Source of the DNA: UBA6624 sp964507645
GTDB lineage: Bacteria; UBP7; UBA6624
DNA: 64,000 nucleotides
Assembly: GCA_964507645.1 (NCBI GenBank)
Contig: CAZDPU010000003.1
Coordinates: 8,035-72,034, forward strand
Reading direction: 5' to 3'
The first letter of the stretch is position 1, and each line of letters begins with the position of its first letter. A program made the position numbers and the translations under genes. The notes below the pieces were generated by a model. The model was not told the DNA's origin and searched no databases. It saw nothing but the letters and a program-made list of their open reading frames with translations. This document shows positions 1 through 9,092 of this stretch, in pieces.

Positions 1-649
1 TGTTTTTTTTCCAGCTCGCAATGGTTTTGCCATTTGATAAAACAACAACGAGATCTGCTATTTTTTCAGCAATCCAGACTTGGTGAGTTGATACGAGCAA
101 GCCTTTATTCTCTTTTTTTGCATTGTATAAATCTTCTATTATTTTTGTCGTTGCTACAAGGTCTAGAGTTGCTGTTGGTTCATCAAGTATTAAATATTCT
201 GTATTTCTTGCAAGAGCTCTTGCAATCAAAACCCTTTGTCTGTTTCCTGTTGATAGTGTTTCCATTCGTTGTTCTGAATATTTTTCAACATTGAGCATTT
301 TCAAGTATTTGTTGGTTTTCTTAAGAGCTTCTTCTTCCCTCAAGCCCTCTGCCCTTAGGCAGAAGAGTATATGTTCTTTTGGGGTCAATCTTTTATACAC
401 TCCAGCATCAGCATGAACATAAGCCACAGATTCTCGTAGTTTCAAAGAGTCAATTTCGTGATTGTCTAACAGTATTTTTCCTGAATCAGGCTTCAAAAGA
501 CCTATTAGGGTTCTTATTGTTGTTGTTTTTCCAGCGCCATTGGCTCCCAGGAGAGCAACTATCTGACCTTTCTTTATCTCTAGAGATACGTTGTCACAGG
601 CTTGAGTTCCTTCAATGTTTTTCCGAATGTTTTTTAAAGATATGCTCAC
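1..649 (-). CDS. ABC transporter ATP-binding protein (NatA/CcmA class), 3' end outside window
   Basis: ATPase subunit of an ABC exporter. Reading the minus strand from GTG at 649, the product has a Walker A motif GANGAGKTTT near residue 35, a signature segment LSTGNRQRV near residue 137 and Walker B LILDEPTATLD near residue 160, then a switch histidine in STHQ. It resembles the ATPases that pair with ABC-2 permeases such as NatA. The start is inferred: the argS stop (ATGTGA) contains the GTG, giving a GTGA overlap typical of coupled genes. The C-terminus and any partner permease lie beyond base 1. The substrate cannot be told. Confidence 0.85.
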   Translation of the reverse strand, partial: MSISLKNIRKNIEGTQACDNVSLEIKKGQIVALLGANGAGKTTTIRTLIGLLKPDSGKILLDNHEIDSLKLRESVAYVHADAGVYKRLTPKEHILFCLRAEGLREEEALKKTNKYLKMLNVEKYSEQRMETLSTGNRQRVLIARALARNTEYLILDEPTATLDLVATTKIIEDLYNAKKENKGLLVSTHQVWIAEKIADLVVVLSNGKTIASWKKN

Positions 650-2505
650 ATTTTTTCCGGTACAGATATTCCAAAAACTTTTAAAGACTTTTCTAAGGTC
701 TCTAATGTACAGTAAGTTAAATTTAATCTGAAATTTTCTGTTTTTTTGTTTTCGTTGATGATTGGGCTTGAATGATAAAAATTAGAAAAGGATTTTGCAA
801 GCCTATGAAGAGCTTCTAATAGAGGGGTTGGACTGATGCTTTCAAATGATCTTTTTAATTCATTCTGTATTGTGAAGAGCTGAAAAAGAAGTGCTTTCTC
901 CTCTTTGTTCATATCCGTTGGACTATATTGAAGATTGGGTTTTTTATCACTTTTCTCCAAAACTCTTTTACATCTAACAGCAGCATACTGAAGGTAAGAG
1001 CCTGTTTTTCCTTCATTGGACAATACTTCATCCCATTTGAATGATATCTTCTTATTAAAGTCTCTTGAGAACATTAAATGCTTAAGTGCGCCGATCACTA
1101 TTTTGTCCAAATCTTTAGATGAAAGCTTGTCGCTAGATTTTGATTTTACAAAGTTTTTTGCCTGATTCCATAGTTCAGAAAATGCTACAATATTTCCAGA
1201 CCTACTCGACATCTTTCCCTCTGGGAGATCTACCATTTCATATCCAATATGTGTCAATTTTGAACTATCTCCATTCTTTTCTAAAATTTTAAACACCTGC
1301 TTGAAATAAAATCCTTGCGGAGCCCCAACAACGTAAAAAGACTTATCTGTTTCATATTGATTTTTTTTCAACTGGGCAAGAGCGAGGTCTTTTGCGGAAT
1401 AAAGGGGAAGTCCATCCGATCTCAATAAAGGCAAAACATCAAGACCTGGTTCATTGTAGGGTTCTTTTTTAAAATCAACAAAAACTGAACCTTTTTCTTC
1501 TTTTGCTAGGCCTTTTTTCACAAGTTCTTTTGAGATTCTTACAGCCTCTTCTTCTAATTCTGACTCATAGTAGATTTTTTCAAATTCAATTTCAAGAAGT
1601 TTGTAAATTTCGTCAAAAGCTTCTAAGCACCATTCTTTTGTTTTTTCCCAATCTTTAACCAAAATCTCATTTTTTTCTTTCCACCTTTGGGCAATTTCAT
1701 TTTGTGAATTAATGTCTTTTTCCCAGGATTCTGCACTTGAAACAAGTTCCCTTAAGTCCTCTCCTTTGAATTCTCCTTGCTTAAAATGTTGAAAAATCTT
1801 ATTTATTAAGAATTTATTTTTTTTAAGTTTCTTGAAGTTGTCTTTTATTTCAAATTCTCCAAGTTTGTTAATTTTTTCTTTGTTTTCCCAGATTTTTTTA
1901 AGAAATTTTTCTTTTGACTCAGATTCTTTTTGTGCCCATTCGGAATAAAACCCACCAAGCCAACTTGACAAATCTCCTTTCTTTGGAGGTTCAGGCTTGC
2001 CTCTCTTCTCCCAACCTAAAAGTGCTTTTAGGACGTGTGTTCCTATGTCTCCAATGTAATTTGTTGAAATCACATCAACTCCAAAAATTCTTGATATCTT
2101 AACTATAAAGTCCCCAGTTACAACATTCCTAAAATGCCCTATATGAAAAGCTTTGTGCGTGTTTGGTTGAGAGTATTCAACCATCCATTTTTCTGAAGAA
2201 GTCTTGTTTGAAAGTATGTTTTTTTCATTTTTATAAAAATCAAACAATGCTTCAGCAACATCTTCATAATTCAGATTAATTTGAAGTGCTTTATTGTTGT
2301 TTTCGATATTTTTGACAAAGTGATAAGGTTTTAATGTTTCTAATAGAGAATCTTCAGATCCTCCCCATTTGATCGAATTTGTACAAATAAAACTAAGTTT
2401 TTTATCATCCCTCCTTAAAGAAGGATCATGGCTTTCTGCAGGTTTTAGGTCTAGCAGAACGTTTTCGATATTTTTTAAAAAAAGATTCCATGGATGATTA
2501 TTCAT
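646..2505 (-). CDS. argS: arginyl-tRNA synthetase
   Basis: Charges tRNA-Arg with arginine in the cytoplasm; class I synthetase. The HIGH signature appears as HIGH in THKAFHIGHFRN near residue 121 and the KMSKS equivalent as KMSSR near residue 430. An N-terminal Add-1-like domain precedes the catalytic core and a DALR anticodon domain ends the protein; about 619 residues is slightly long for the family. I chose ATG at 2505 over an upstream TTG at 2517 because it leaves a short 8-nt overlap with the ddl stop. It lies in the middle of a tightly overlapping minus-strand operon. Confidence 0.95.
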   Translation of the reverse strand: MNNHPWNLFLKNIENVLLDLKPAESHDPSLRRDDKKLSFICTNSIKWGGSEDSLLETLKPYHFVKNIENNNKALQINLNYEDVAEALFDFYKNEKNILSNKTSSEKWMVEYSQPNTHKAFHIGHFRNVVTGDFIVKISRIFGVDVISTNYIGDIGTHVLKALLGWEKRGKPEPPKKGDLSSWLGGFYSEWAQKESESKEKFLKKIWENKEKINKLGEFEIKDNFKKLKKNKFLINKIFQHFKQGEFKGEDLRELVSSAESWEKDINSQNEIAQRWKEKNEILVKDWEKTKEWCLEAFDEIYKLLEIEFEKIYYESELEEEAVRISKELVKKGLAKEEKGSVFVDFKKEPYNEPGLDVLPLLRSDGLPLYSAKDLALAQLKKNQYETDKSFYVVGAPQGFYFKQVFKILEKNGDSSKLTHIGYEMVDLPEGKMSSRSGNIVAFSELWNQAKNFVKSKSSDKLSSKDLDKIVIGALKHLMFSRDFNKKISFKWDEVLSNEGKTGSYLQYAAVRCKRVLEKSDKKPNLQYSPTDMNKEEKALLFQLFTIQNELKRSFESISPTPLLEALHRLAKSFSNFYHSSPIINENKKTENFRLNLTYCTLETLEKSLKVFGISVPEKM

Positions 2506-3400
2506 AACTACCAACAATCATCATAAGAAATTTTTTTAGATTTATCCCTTCGGCTTTTGCGCTTAGCGGCAAAAGGCTTAGTTTTGTCATTCCTGGAATT
2601 GTATTTGTTTCTAAATACCAAATTCTTTCATCATCAACAATGAAGTCAGATCTTGAAAAAGACCTGCATCCAAGTGAATTATGGGCGATTAATGCATATT
2701 TTTTTAAATTTTTAATTATTGTTTTGTTTATATTTTTAGGTTTTTCAATATATTCTGTTTCCCCAGAGGTGTATTTCGATTTGTAATTGTAGAAATTTGA
2801 ATTCTTGGGTACAACCTCCACAGCTCCTAATGTAATTTGAATCCCTTTTTCTTCAACAATGCCCACTGTTAACTCTCTCCCAGAGACATAAGGTTCTACA
2901 AAGCATTTTTCTTTTAACTCTAAGGTTTTCCACTTTTGCTCTGTGTCAACCAGGTGAGTGTCAATGCTCGAACCTTCATTTATCGGTTTCACAATTAGCT
3001 TATTTCCAAAGTTTTTGAAATGAGGCATTTTTTCAGGGGAGTAGATTTCATGAGGCAGAACAGGTATCTTTTTTTCTGCAAGGAGTTTTTTTGTTTTTAT
3101 TTTGTCTAAGGATAGAGAGCTTGCTTTTGGCCCAGAGCCAACATACCTTATTCGATGAAGATCCAAGAAGGCTTGAACTGATCCGTCTTCCCCCCCACCC
3201 TTTCCATGTAGGCATGGAAAAACAAGTGTATTTTTTTCAACTTCTTCCAAGAGCTCAACAAGGCTGCTTCCATCTTTTATATCTTTTTTTTCTGTATTTG
3301 CATGAAAGGTCTTTAGGGTTTTGTAGATTTGTTCCATGGAATTTAGGCTAACTTCTCTTTCTTTTGACCAGCCTCCACCCAAAACAATAATTTTCTTCAT
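2498..3400 (-). CDS. ddl: D-alanine--D-alanine ligase
   Basis: Joins two D-alanines with ATP for peptidoglycan precursors. ATP-grasp architecture is visible: an N-terminal GGGWSKEREVS loop, HGKGGGEDG near residue 75, VKPINEGSS near residue 138, CRSFSRSDF and the metal-binding LETNTIPGMT near the C-terminus. About 300 residues is normal for the DdlB class. The start is ATG 3400, which makes an ATGA overlap with the map stop; an upstream in-frame start at 3430 would add ten residues not seen in the family and overlap map more. MurG and MurJ are encoded elsewhere in the window in a separate operon. Confidence 0.95.
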   Translation of the reverse strand: MKKIIVLGGGWSKEREVSLNSMEQIYKTLKTFHANTEKKDIKDGSSLVELLEEVEKNTLVFPCLHGKGGGEDGSVQAFLDLHRIRYVGSGPKASSLSLDKIKTKKLLAEKKIPVLPHEIYSPEKMPHFKNFGNKLIVKPINEGSSIDTHLVDTEQKWKTLELKEKCFVEPYVSGRELTVGIVEEKGIQITLGAVEVVPKNSNFYNYKSKYTSGETEYIEKPKNINKTIIKNLKKYALIAHNSLGCRSFSRSDFIVDDERIWYLETNTIPGMTKLSLLPLSAKAEGINLKKFLMMIVGSYE

Positions 3401-4191
3401 GAAAAAATTACTGAAGGCTTTTCTTTCCAAAGCTCGGAATCTGTCAAAATCAAGGGTTGGTTTCCAACAACTACCGTATGCTCATAGTGTGCTGTAAGAG
3501 AATGATCTTTTGTAGCTATTGTCCATCCATCTGGCTTTGTGTACGTTTCCGTCTCTCCTTGTGATGCCATTATCTCAATTGCTATGCATTGATTTTTTAC
3601 CAATGTTTCCCCAGTGTTTCTTGTGCCAAAATTGGGTATTAATGGATCTCCATGGAGGATTGTTCCTATGCCATGGCCAAAAAGCTCTTTACTAGGAGTG
3701 TATCCACCCTTAAAAAGAACTTCCTGTGTTGCAAAGCCTATATCTCCTGTCTTGTTTTTTGGAACTGCTTGATCAATGGATTGATAGAGGGAATCCCAAA
3801 CACAGTCTAAAAAAATCATGTCTTTTTTTGAAATTCTTCCTACAGGATACGTATATGCAGAATCAGAATACATTCCATTGACAATGACACCAAAGTCAAC
3901 TGTAACTGTGTCTCCCTTCATCAAAACCCTCTCTGAAGGGAAACCATGAACAAACTCCTCATTGACGCTTATACACGTTGCAAAAGGATATCCGTTATAT
4001 CCCTGGAATGCAGGTTTTGAATTTCTTTCTTTAATTTCTGCAAGAACCATGTTTTCAATTTCTAATGTTCTTATTCCGGGTTTAATAAAATCTTTTAGCC
4101 TATCCAGAACTTCCCCTGTTATTGCAGCGCTTTTCATGGAGTACTCAAGAGAGGTTTTGTCCAATATTTGAATATTTTCTTTTTTAATCAT
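3397..4191 (-). CDS. map: methionine aminopeptidase, type I
   Basis: Removes the initiator methionine from nascent proteins. The five metal ligands are all present: Asp99 (VDFG), Asp110 (SDSA), His173 (GHGIG), Glu206 (IEIM) and Glu237 (HYEHT), at almost the same numbering as the E. coli enzyme. There is no N-terminal zinc-finger extension, so this is subtype Ia. It overlaps ddl by ATGA and follows the ydjC-like stop by one base, so it is translated as part of the same operon rather than with ribosomal genes, its common context elsewhere. Confidence 0.96.
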   Translation of the reverse strand: MIKKENIQILDKTSLEYSMKSAAITGEVLDRLKDFIKPGIRTLEIENMVLAEIKERNSKPAFQGYNGYPFATCISVNEEFVHGFPSERVLMKGDTVTVDFGVIVNGMYSDSAYTYPVGRISKKDMIFLDCVWDSLYQSIDQAVPKNKTGDIGFATQEVLFKGGYTPSKELFGHGIGTILHGDPLIPNFGTRNTGETLVKNQCIAIEIMASQGETETYTKPDGWTIATKDHSLTAHYEHTVVVGNQPLILTDSELWKEKPSVIFS

Positions 4192-4192
4192 T

Positions 4193-4939
4193 TTAAATGT
4201 CGCTAAATTTTAATAATTTAATTGATTTTTCTTCACTAAAAAATGTTTTTATTTTTTTGTTCACCAGTGTTGAAAGCTCTATTTCTCTTTGCCATGAATA
4301 ATAAAGATTTTCAATAGTATTTTTTCCCATTGATCCAGGATGGCACGAAATATCTGTTGTTCCTTCTTTTAGATTCTTTAGTATTTTTAAAAAACCTGGG
4401 ACAGTTATCCCAGGCTCTTCATAAAAGTCTTCAACAAAATAATCTGCAGTTTTTATATTTTCTTTTTTAGCAATTTCCCTTTGCCATTTTGACGTTACCC
4501 TCATTGAAAGATTTTCTTCTTTTGCAATGATTAAAATAATATTAAAAATTTTTGGATTGTTCTGTAGATAATCAGAGCAACTTATCCATTTCGGATTAAA
4601 GGATTTTTTTGATTTTTCTAACTGAGCATAAAACTCTTTTTTGATTTCTTTTATTTTTGAGTTAAGAAAAATTTCACGACCAGTCTTTAAAAAGACACCC
4701 TCTTTTCCCAAAAGAGAATCTATTCCATTTTTTGAGATTGGGTTTCCCTTTGTTAAATTTAATTGGATCCCAAGATCAACATCTAATTTTTTCAACTTGC
4801 TAAGGAACTTGGGTTTTTTATTAGAGTTTATTATTCCCACATTTTTCAATATCCCTTCTTTGCATGCTCTAACTATGCCTTCGTCTATTGAATTAAATAG
4901 ACCAAAATCATTAGCCCCTATTATTAGATTTTTATTCAT
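4193..4939 (-). CDS. YdjC/ChbG-family protein with missing catalytic residues
   Basis: The YdjC/ChbG fold covers metal-dependent deacetylases acting on acetylated sugars such as chitooligosaccharides and hopanoid glucosamine. The fold-level motifs are recognisable: GANDFG at residue 9, GIQLNLT at 58, a WISCSDYLQNN segment near 118 and SCHPG at 198. In active members these read DDFG, GxHLxLT, DSHxHxH and HPG. Here the catalytic Asp is Asn10, the first metal His is Gln59 and the central His motif is gone; only Asp11 and His200 remain. It is therefore probably not a standard deacetylase. It sits between DUF4340 and map with short overlaps, so it seems maintained as a coding gene. Confidence 0.75.
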   Translation of the reverse strand: MNKNLIIGANDFGLFNSIDEGIVRACKEGILKNVGIINSNKKPKFLSKLKKLDVDLGIQLNLTKGNPISKNGIDSLLGKEGVFLKTGREIFLNSKIKEIKKEFYAQLEKSKKSFNPKWISCSDYLQNNPKIFNIILIIAKEENLSMRVTSKWQREIAKKENIKTADYFVEDFYEEPGITVPGFLKILKNLKEGTTDISCHPGSMGKNTIENLYYSWQREIELSTLVNKKIKTFFSEEKSIKLLKFSDI

Positions 4940-6164
4940 TCAGGGTTTTTTCATGCTTTTTCCACCAATGTTCGGGGAATTCCCACATTATTCCTGATTG
5001 TGAAAATTGAATCACTTTCTCTTTTGGATAGAAATATATGTCAAGCTTTATCCCCTCTTCTTTCCAGCTGATGTTGATAGATTTTTTTTCTGTTAGTTTA
5101 GTTATGTCTGCTGGCTTTGTTTCTTCTGGCCAGGGTTCATTAAAAAGTTTGACCCATGGGTTGTTAGCATTTTCATTTTCACTTACTAGGATTTTTAAAT
5201 TATTTGGATCTGTGATTTCATACTTTTCCCAAGATTCAATTTCAAGGAATTTTTTCCTATAAATAGATATGCTGGAACCTATTATTGATTCTGGATTCCA
5301 GTTTTCTTCCATATAAAAACCTCCAAAAGAGTCTCCCCAGGCAGCCCAGTAGTCTTCATAGGGGTTTATCATTATTTCCAAAGGAATCTTTTCTTCATAT
5401 CTTTCTATAGATATTTTTATCGAAGGGTCGTCCAAAAAATCTTTGTGGTTCAATTTCTCCCCTTCTGTCGTCAGTATTCTTTGGATCAAGTTTTTTACAG
5501 CCTTAGAGGAAACAGGCAAATCTTTACCGAGTTCACGCCACTCTCTACCCTGTGTTCTCCTCAAGTCCCAAAGAACAATTTTCTCTAGCGTGTCAACATC
5601 TGAAATTTTAAAATCTTTTGTATTCACATGAACTGAAATACTTTTGATTTCTTGAGGCTTTATTTTTGTTAGCCTCTTGTCAACCCACTCTTCTTTTTCT
5701 CCTTTTACTGATTCGTAAAAGTTTAGGGGTATTAGGTGAACAGCGTCTTCTCCATCGAATTTTAAATAAGATCTTTTTGAATCTTTGCTAATGCCAACAA
5801 AAAAAATCGATTCTTTAAAATCACCTCTTAAAGTTATCTTGAATTCATTTTCTCCGAACCCATATTCTTTTTGATTCTCAATAGCATCAAATGAGTCCAA
5901 GGGTTTTAAGTTGGTTAGGGATTTTAGAAGGGTGTTTAGTCTTGTTTTTTCAACATTATATCCATTTGGGAAATTCAAAACCCACTTTTCTCCAAAATTG
6001 ACAAAATGAACCTCTTCGTCATTTGATTTTTTTTCAATTATTAATTCATTTGGAGGAGTGTCATTTATCCATTTAAAGCTGTTTGTTTCAGGGTTTAAGA
6101 AAATTTTTGCAAGTACTCCTAAGGTTGCAAGCGTTAGCAAGACTAAAAATATTTTATTTTTCAT
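4932..6164 (-). CDS. DUF4340 protein, partner of a GldG-like ABC system
   Basis: A 410-residue protein with one N-terminal membrane segment (about residues 4-21) and a large, probably periplasmic, beta-rich domain. Sequence style and position match DUF4340, which is regularly encoded after GldG-type auxiliary proteins in bacteria outside the gliding Bacteroidetes. Its biochemical role is unknown; it is presumed to be an extracytoplasmic component of the ABC system encoded just upstream. The ATG overlaps the GldG-like stop as ATGA, indicating coupled translation. Assignment rests on context plus general resemblance rather than on a catalytic motif. Confidence 0.7.
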   Translation of the reverse strand: MKNKIFLVLLTLATLGVLAKIFLNPETNSFKWINDTPPNELIIEKKSNDEEVHFVNFGEKWVLNFPNGYNVEKTRLNTLLKSLTNLKPLDSFDAIENQKEYGFGENEFKITLRGDFKESIFFVGISKDSKRSYLKFDGEDAVHLIPLNFYESVKGEKEEWVDKRLTKIKPQEIKSISVHVNTKDFKISDVDTLEKIVLWDLRRTQGREWRELGKDLPVSSKAVKNLIQRILTTEGEKLNHKDFLDDPSIKISIERYEEKIPLEIMINPYEDYWAAWGDSFGGFYMEENWNPESIIGSSISIYRKKFLEIESWEKYEITDPNNLKILVSENENANNPWVKLFNEPWPEETKPADITKLTEKKSINISWKEEGIKLDIYFYPKEKVIQFSQSGIMWEFPEHWWKKHEKTLNE

Positions 6165-7588
6165 TTTCTTTTTCTTTTAACTTGAGTCACTATAGCTTGA
6201 GACAAGACTGCAAGGATTAATCCTAAATATAACATTATTATTTTCAAAATTTCTTTATCATTTATGGAAATTGGATTCAAACCCCTGCTCTTCCTTGGTA
6301 TATTTATTATTTTTTCTCTCTCTGAAAGCCAGTTAAACAAATTTAAAACAAGCTGGTTGCTTGCAGGAAGCATTTGTTGTGTTTGGTTATTTGTTATGTC
6401 AAAATCAGAAACAATGATTCTTTTTTGCATTGTTTCTATGTTTTCTTGAGCTAGAGACATTAGGAATGGTCCAGAGGTTTCTGATGTATCTTTTTCATTA
6501 TTCCCATTTGACTCCAACCATGTTTGTATTCCACTGTAGATTAAATCTGAGTTGACCCAAGTTGACTTTTCGTAATTTATTGCTTTTGCTGTTGGAAAAA
6601 GAATAAATTCATCAATACCCCCTACTGCCTGATGGGATGTAATGCTGTTTGGAGATGCCAAAACTATCAAAGGATCCCAGTCTTCTCCGTAAGAATCATA
6701 GATATATTTTTGACTAAATGTCATTCCTTCAGATTCAAGCCATTTTGAAAGTAAATTTTCTCCAAAGTCTTCAAACATAATTAAAACATTTTTAAAATTA
6801 GAAACTTTTTCTATTTCTTCGCTGATGAGGTTTCCTGTTCCTCCAATAATTGCTAATATCTCACAGCCTTTTGTTTCTTGTGCATATAGTTCGATTGTTC
6901 TGATTTCATAAGCTCTGTTTAATAGAGAATTCTTAACCGTTGTCATTCCATTTTCACCATAAAGGCTTTTTTCTCCATGCCCCTCTACAAAGCATATTGT
7001 TTTTATATCCTTGTAAAAGCTATAAAAAGCATTTACCAAACCTTCTTCATCATTTGTGTCGAGGATAATTCTTTTTTCGCCTTGAAGTAGGTATATTTGG
7101 TTTTTTCTTGCATTAAATTTTGAAGCCATGGAAGGCTCTCTGTCAGGATTTACGAATTTGTAGCTGATAAGGTTGTTTGTTTTTTTCACTTTTTCAAATA
7201 TGTTTTCTAGCTTTGGTCTTTTTTCATCAGAATCTTCTAGAAATGCAAATATTTCAACCTCTTCATCAATACCTTTAGCCATCTCTATTGTTTCTTGCGA
7301 GATGGACCTAATATTGTTTCTAGTCATATCTAAAGATGTTGAATATATTTTTGATATTGTGAATATTCCCCCGAACAAGAAAAGAGTCAGGATCGTCGAT
7401 GGAAGATGGTGGATGATTTTTGTTTTTTCTTTTGTTGAATTATTTTTTATGATTAAGCCAAAAATCAATATTGAAAAGGAAGCAAAGAATTCAATATCTG
7501 TAAAGTTTTTTCCTTTAAGAAGGTAAATCAAGGAGGATATTGATCCAATCGTTATGAAAATCGAGGAAATATTGTTTTTTTGGTTCAT
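6161..7588 (-). CDS. GldG-like ABC auxiliary protein
   Basis: Member of the GldG/ABC-transporter-auxiliary group. It has hydrophobic segments at roughly residues 8-27, 32-45 and 63-85, then a long soluble domain opening with a SLDMTRNNIRSIS-like stretch characteristic of GldG proteins, and a final membrane helix near the C-terminus followed by a basic tail (KRKRK). GldG is thought to assist GldA/GldF exporters; in most phyla the system is not linked to gliding and its cargo is unknown. I chose ATG 7588 over GTG 7594 because it forms an ATGA overlap with the permease stop. Confidence 0.8.
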   Translation of the reverse strand: MNQKNNISSIFITIGSISSLIYLLKGKNFTDIEFFASFSILIFGLIIKNNSTKEKTKIIHHLPSTILTLFLFGGIFTISKIYSTSLDMTRNNIRSISQETIEMAKGIDEEVEIFAFLEDSDEKRPKLENIFEKVKKTNNLISYKFVNPDREPSMASKFNARKNQIYLLQGEKRIILDTNDEEGLVNAFYSFYKDIKTICFVEGHGEKSLYGENGMTTVKNSLLNRAYEIRTIELYAQETKGCEILAIIGGTGNLISEEIEKVSNFKNVLIMFEDFGENLLSKWLESEGMTFSQKYIYDSYGEDWDPLIVLASPNSITSHQAVGGIDEFILFPTAKAINYEKSTWVNSDLIYSGIQTWLESNGNNEKDTSETSGPFLMSLAQENIETMQKRIIVSDFDITNNQTQQMLPASNQLVLNLFNWLSEREKIINIPRKSRGLNPISINDKEILKIIMLYLGLILAVLSQAIVTQVKRKRK

Positions 7589-8331
7589 TTCCACCCTCTT
7601 ATTTCCATGCTTTTCTTTGTCATAAGAAACCAGAATATTCCAAAAAGAATGAAGAAAACAATATCTTCAGTATTTATAAAACCTTCAGAAAATCTGCTTA
7701 ATTTTTCTTGAAAACCCAACTCTGAAAATCCTTTAAGGATTAAGGAATCTGAGATATTTGTATTATTTAGAGAGCTAATAAACCAAAACGAAAGAAATAC
7801 AGGGAATGAAACAACAAAAGCTGTTGTCAGATTTTCCGTTACTGAGGAGATGAATATGCCAATCCCTGAAAGAGCAAAAGAAAGAAGGAGCAATCCCAAA
7901 AGACCGCTTAGATAATGTCCATAGTCGATTACTCCAAACTTACTTAGCCAAACAATTCCAATTGTGGGTAGAAAAAGTATTGAAAAAATCAATAATGTGG
8001 ATGTTATCAACTTGCCCAGGATTATCTTTGAAGAGCTTATTGGTTGTGAGAGTAGGAATTCCAATGTGTTTTCTTTTCTCTCTAGACATATTGTTGATAT
8101 CGTTATGAATGGAGAAAACAAGATTCCAAGAAAGCAGCAGTCTAAAAGAAGGACAGTCATTGGGCCATCATTCCAGTCTCCTGGTGTTGAGAATGGATTT
8201 GAATAGCTTATCAAGTTCAATGTTAAAAAATAACCCTGGACAAGCAGCAATCCTGCAACTGCAATCCAGATGCTTATGCCTTTGTTGTAACCATTAAGCT
8301 CTTTTTGAATTATTTTTTTAACTATTTGCAT
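7585..8331 (-). CDS. ABC-2 type permease (GldF-like)
   Basis: A 248-residue integral membrane protein with about six hydrophobic segments and a central ERKENTLEFLLSQPISSS region, the cytoplasmic coupling loop typical of ABC-2/GldF permeases (E-E-TLE--L--P-S). It should form the membrane channel for the ATPase encoded immediately upstream, which it overlaps by 14 nt. Together with the GldG-like and DUF4340 genes it forms a four-gene exporter module at the head of the operon. Substrate unknown. Confidence 0.85.
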   Translation of the reverse strand: MQIVKKIIQKELNGYNKGISIWIAVAGLLLVQGYFLTLNLISYSNPFSTPGDWNDGPMTVLLLDCCFLGILFSPFITISTICLERKENTLEFLLSQPISSSKIILGKLITSTLLIFSILFLPTIGIVWLSKFGVIDYGHYLSGLLGLLLLSFALSGIGIFISSVTENLTTAFVVSFPVFLSFWFISSLNNTNISDSLILKGFSELGFQEKLSRFSEGFINTEDIVFFILFGIFWFLMTKKSMEIRGWK

Positions 8332-9031
8332 TTTCTTTTTTTGATTTTATGGTTTCCAAATAAATATTTCTGAGGTTTCTTTTTTCGATTTTTGAATCAA
8401 GCTTTATTGTTCCTTTATGAAGTATCAACGCTCTTGAGCATAACTGTTGGATTATTTCAAGTCTATGACTTGAAATAACAAATGAAGTTCCCATTTTCGA
8501 TATTTTTTTAATTGTCTTTTCAAAATTTACAATTTGTTCAGGGTCTAGCCCAGTTGTAGGTTCATCTAAGAAAACAACTTCTGGATCTCCAACCAAAGAA
8601 AGGGCAAATCCAACCCTTTGTCTAAATCCTCTTGAAAGAAACTTGTTTAACCTGTCTTTTACTTCTTCAATCTGGGTTAGCTTTATTATCCTTCTTGTTT
8701 CTTCTTTTGGGTTCTGGACCATATGGAGGTTTGTTGCTAAAGATATTTGTTCAAATGGGGTCATGTTTGAGTAAAGAGGAATTTTTTCAGGAAGATAACC
8801 GATATTCTTCTTTATAGTGTGGTCATATTCAGAGTATTCTTTTTGTTTGAAAAAGATATTTCCATCATCTGGAGGAAGAAGTCCGGAAAGTATTCTCAAT
8901 GTCGTTGTTTTCCCTGCTCCGTTTGGTCCTAGAAAACCAATGATGCTTCCTTTTGAAACGCTGAAGTTTAAACCTTTTAATACTGTTTTTCCTGAAAAAC
9001 TTTTATTTAAATTTTCTACACGCAACAACAC
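8318..9031 (-). CDS. ABC transporter ATP-binding protein (GldA-like)
   Basis: ATPase of the GldA/F/G-type exporter. Walker A GPNGAGKTTT is near residue 35, the signature is the divergent FLSRGFRQRVG near residue 132, Walker B is VVFLDEPTTGLD and the switch region SSHR. The GFRQR signature is typical of ATPases of ABC-2 exporters. It starts at GTG 9031 followed by TTG TTG codons; a -10-like TAAGAT lies 9 nt upstream. It is the first gene of a nine-gene minus-strand operon that also carries map, ddl and argS. Confidence 0.9.
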   Translation of the reverse strand: MLLRVENLNKSFSGKTVLKGLNFSVSKGSIIGFLGPNGAGKTTTLRILSGLLPPDDGNIFFKQKEYSEYDHTIKKNIGYLPEKIPLYSNMTPFEQISLATNLHMVQNPKEETRRIIKLTQIEEVKDRLNKFLSRGFRQRVGFALSLVGDPEVVFLDEPTTGLDPEQIVNFEKTIKKISKMGTSFVISSHRLEIIQQLCSRALILHKGTIKLDSKIEKRNLRNIYLETIKSKKENANS

Positions 9032-9040
9032 AACACCCCT

Positions 9041-9046
9041 ATCTTA
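9041..9046 (-). promoter_or_regulatory. predicted -10 element of the gldA-like operon
   Basis: TAAGAT on the minus strand, 9 nt before the GTG start at 9031. No convincing -35 is visible. The spacing predicts a transcript starting 2-3 nt before the start codon. One of 17 similarly placed hexamers in this window. Confidence 0.4.
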
Positions 9047-9076
9047 AAACTATTAGATATATTACTGATTAGAAAT

Positions 9077-9082
9077 TAGAAT
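9077..9082 (+). promoter_or_regulatory. predicted -10 element of panB operon
   Basis: TAGAAT, 10 nt before ATG 9093 and 7 nt before the alternative TTG at 9090. The 61-base gap shared with the divergent gldA-like operon holds both promoters and no gene. Confidence 0.4.
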
Positions 9083-9092
9083 ATTCTCATTG

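Noticed and set aside
34..684. Plus-strand ORFs at the left edge
   Set aside because: They are antisense to the minus-strand ABC ATPase, whose Walker A, signature and Walker B motifs are clear.
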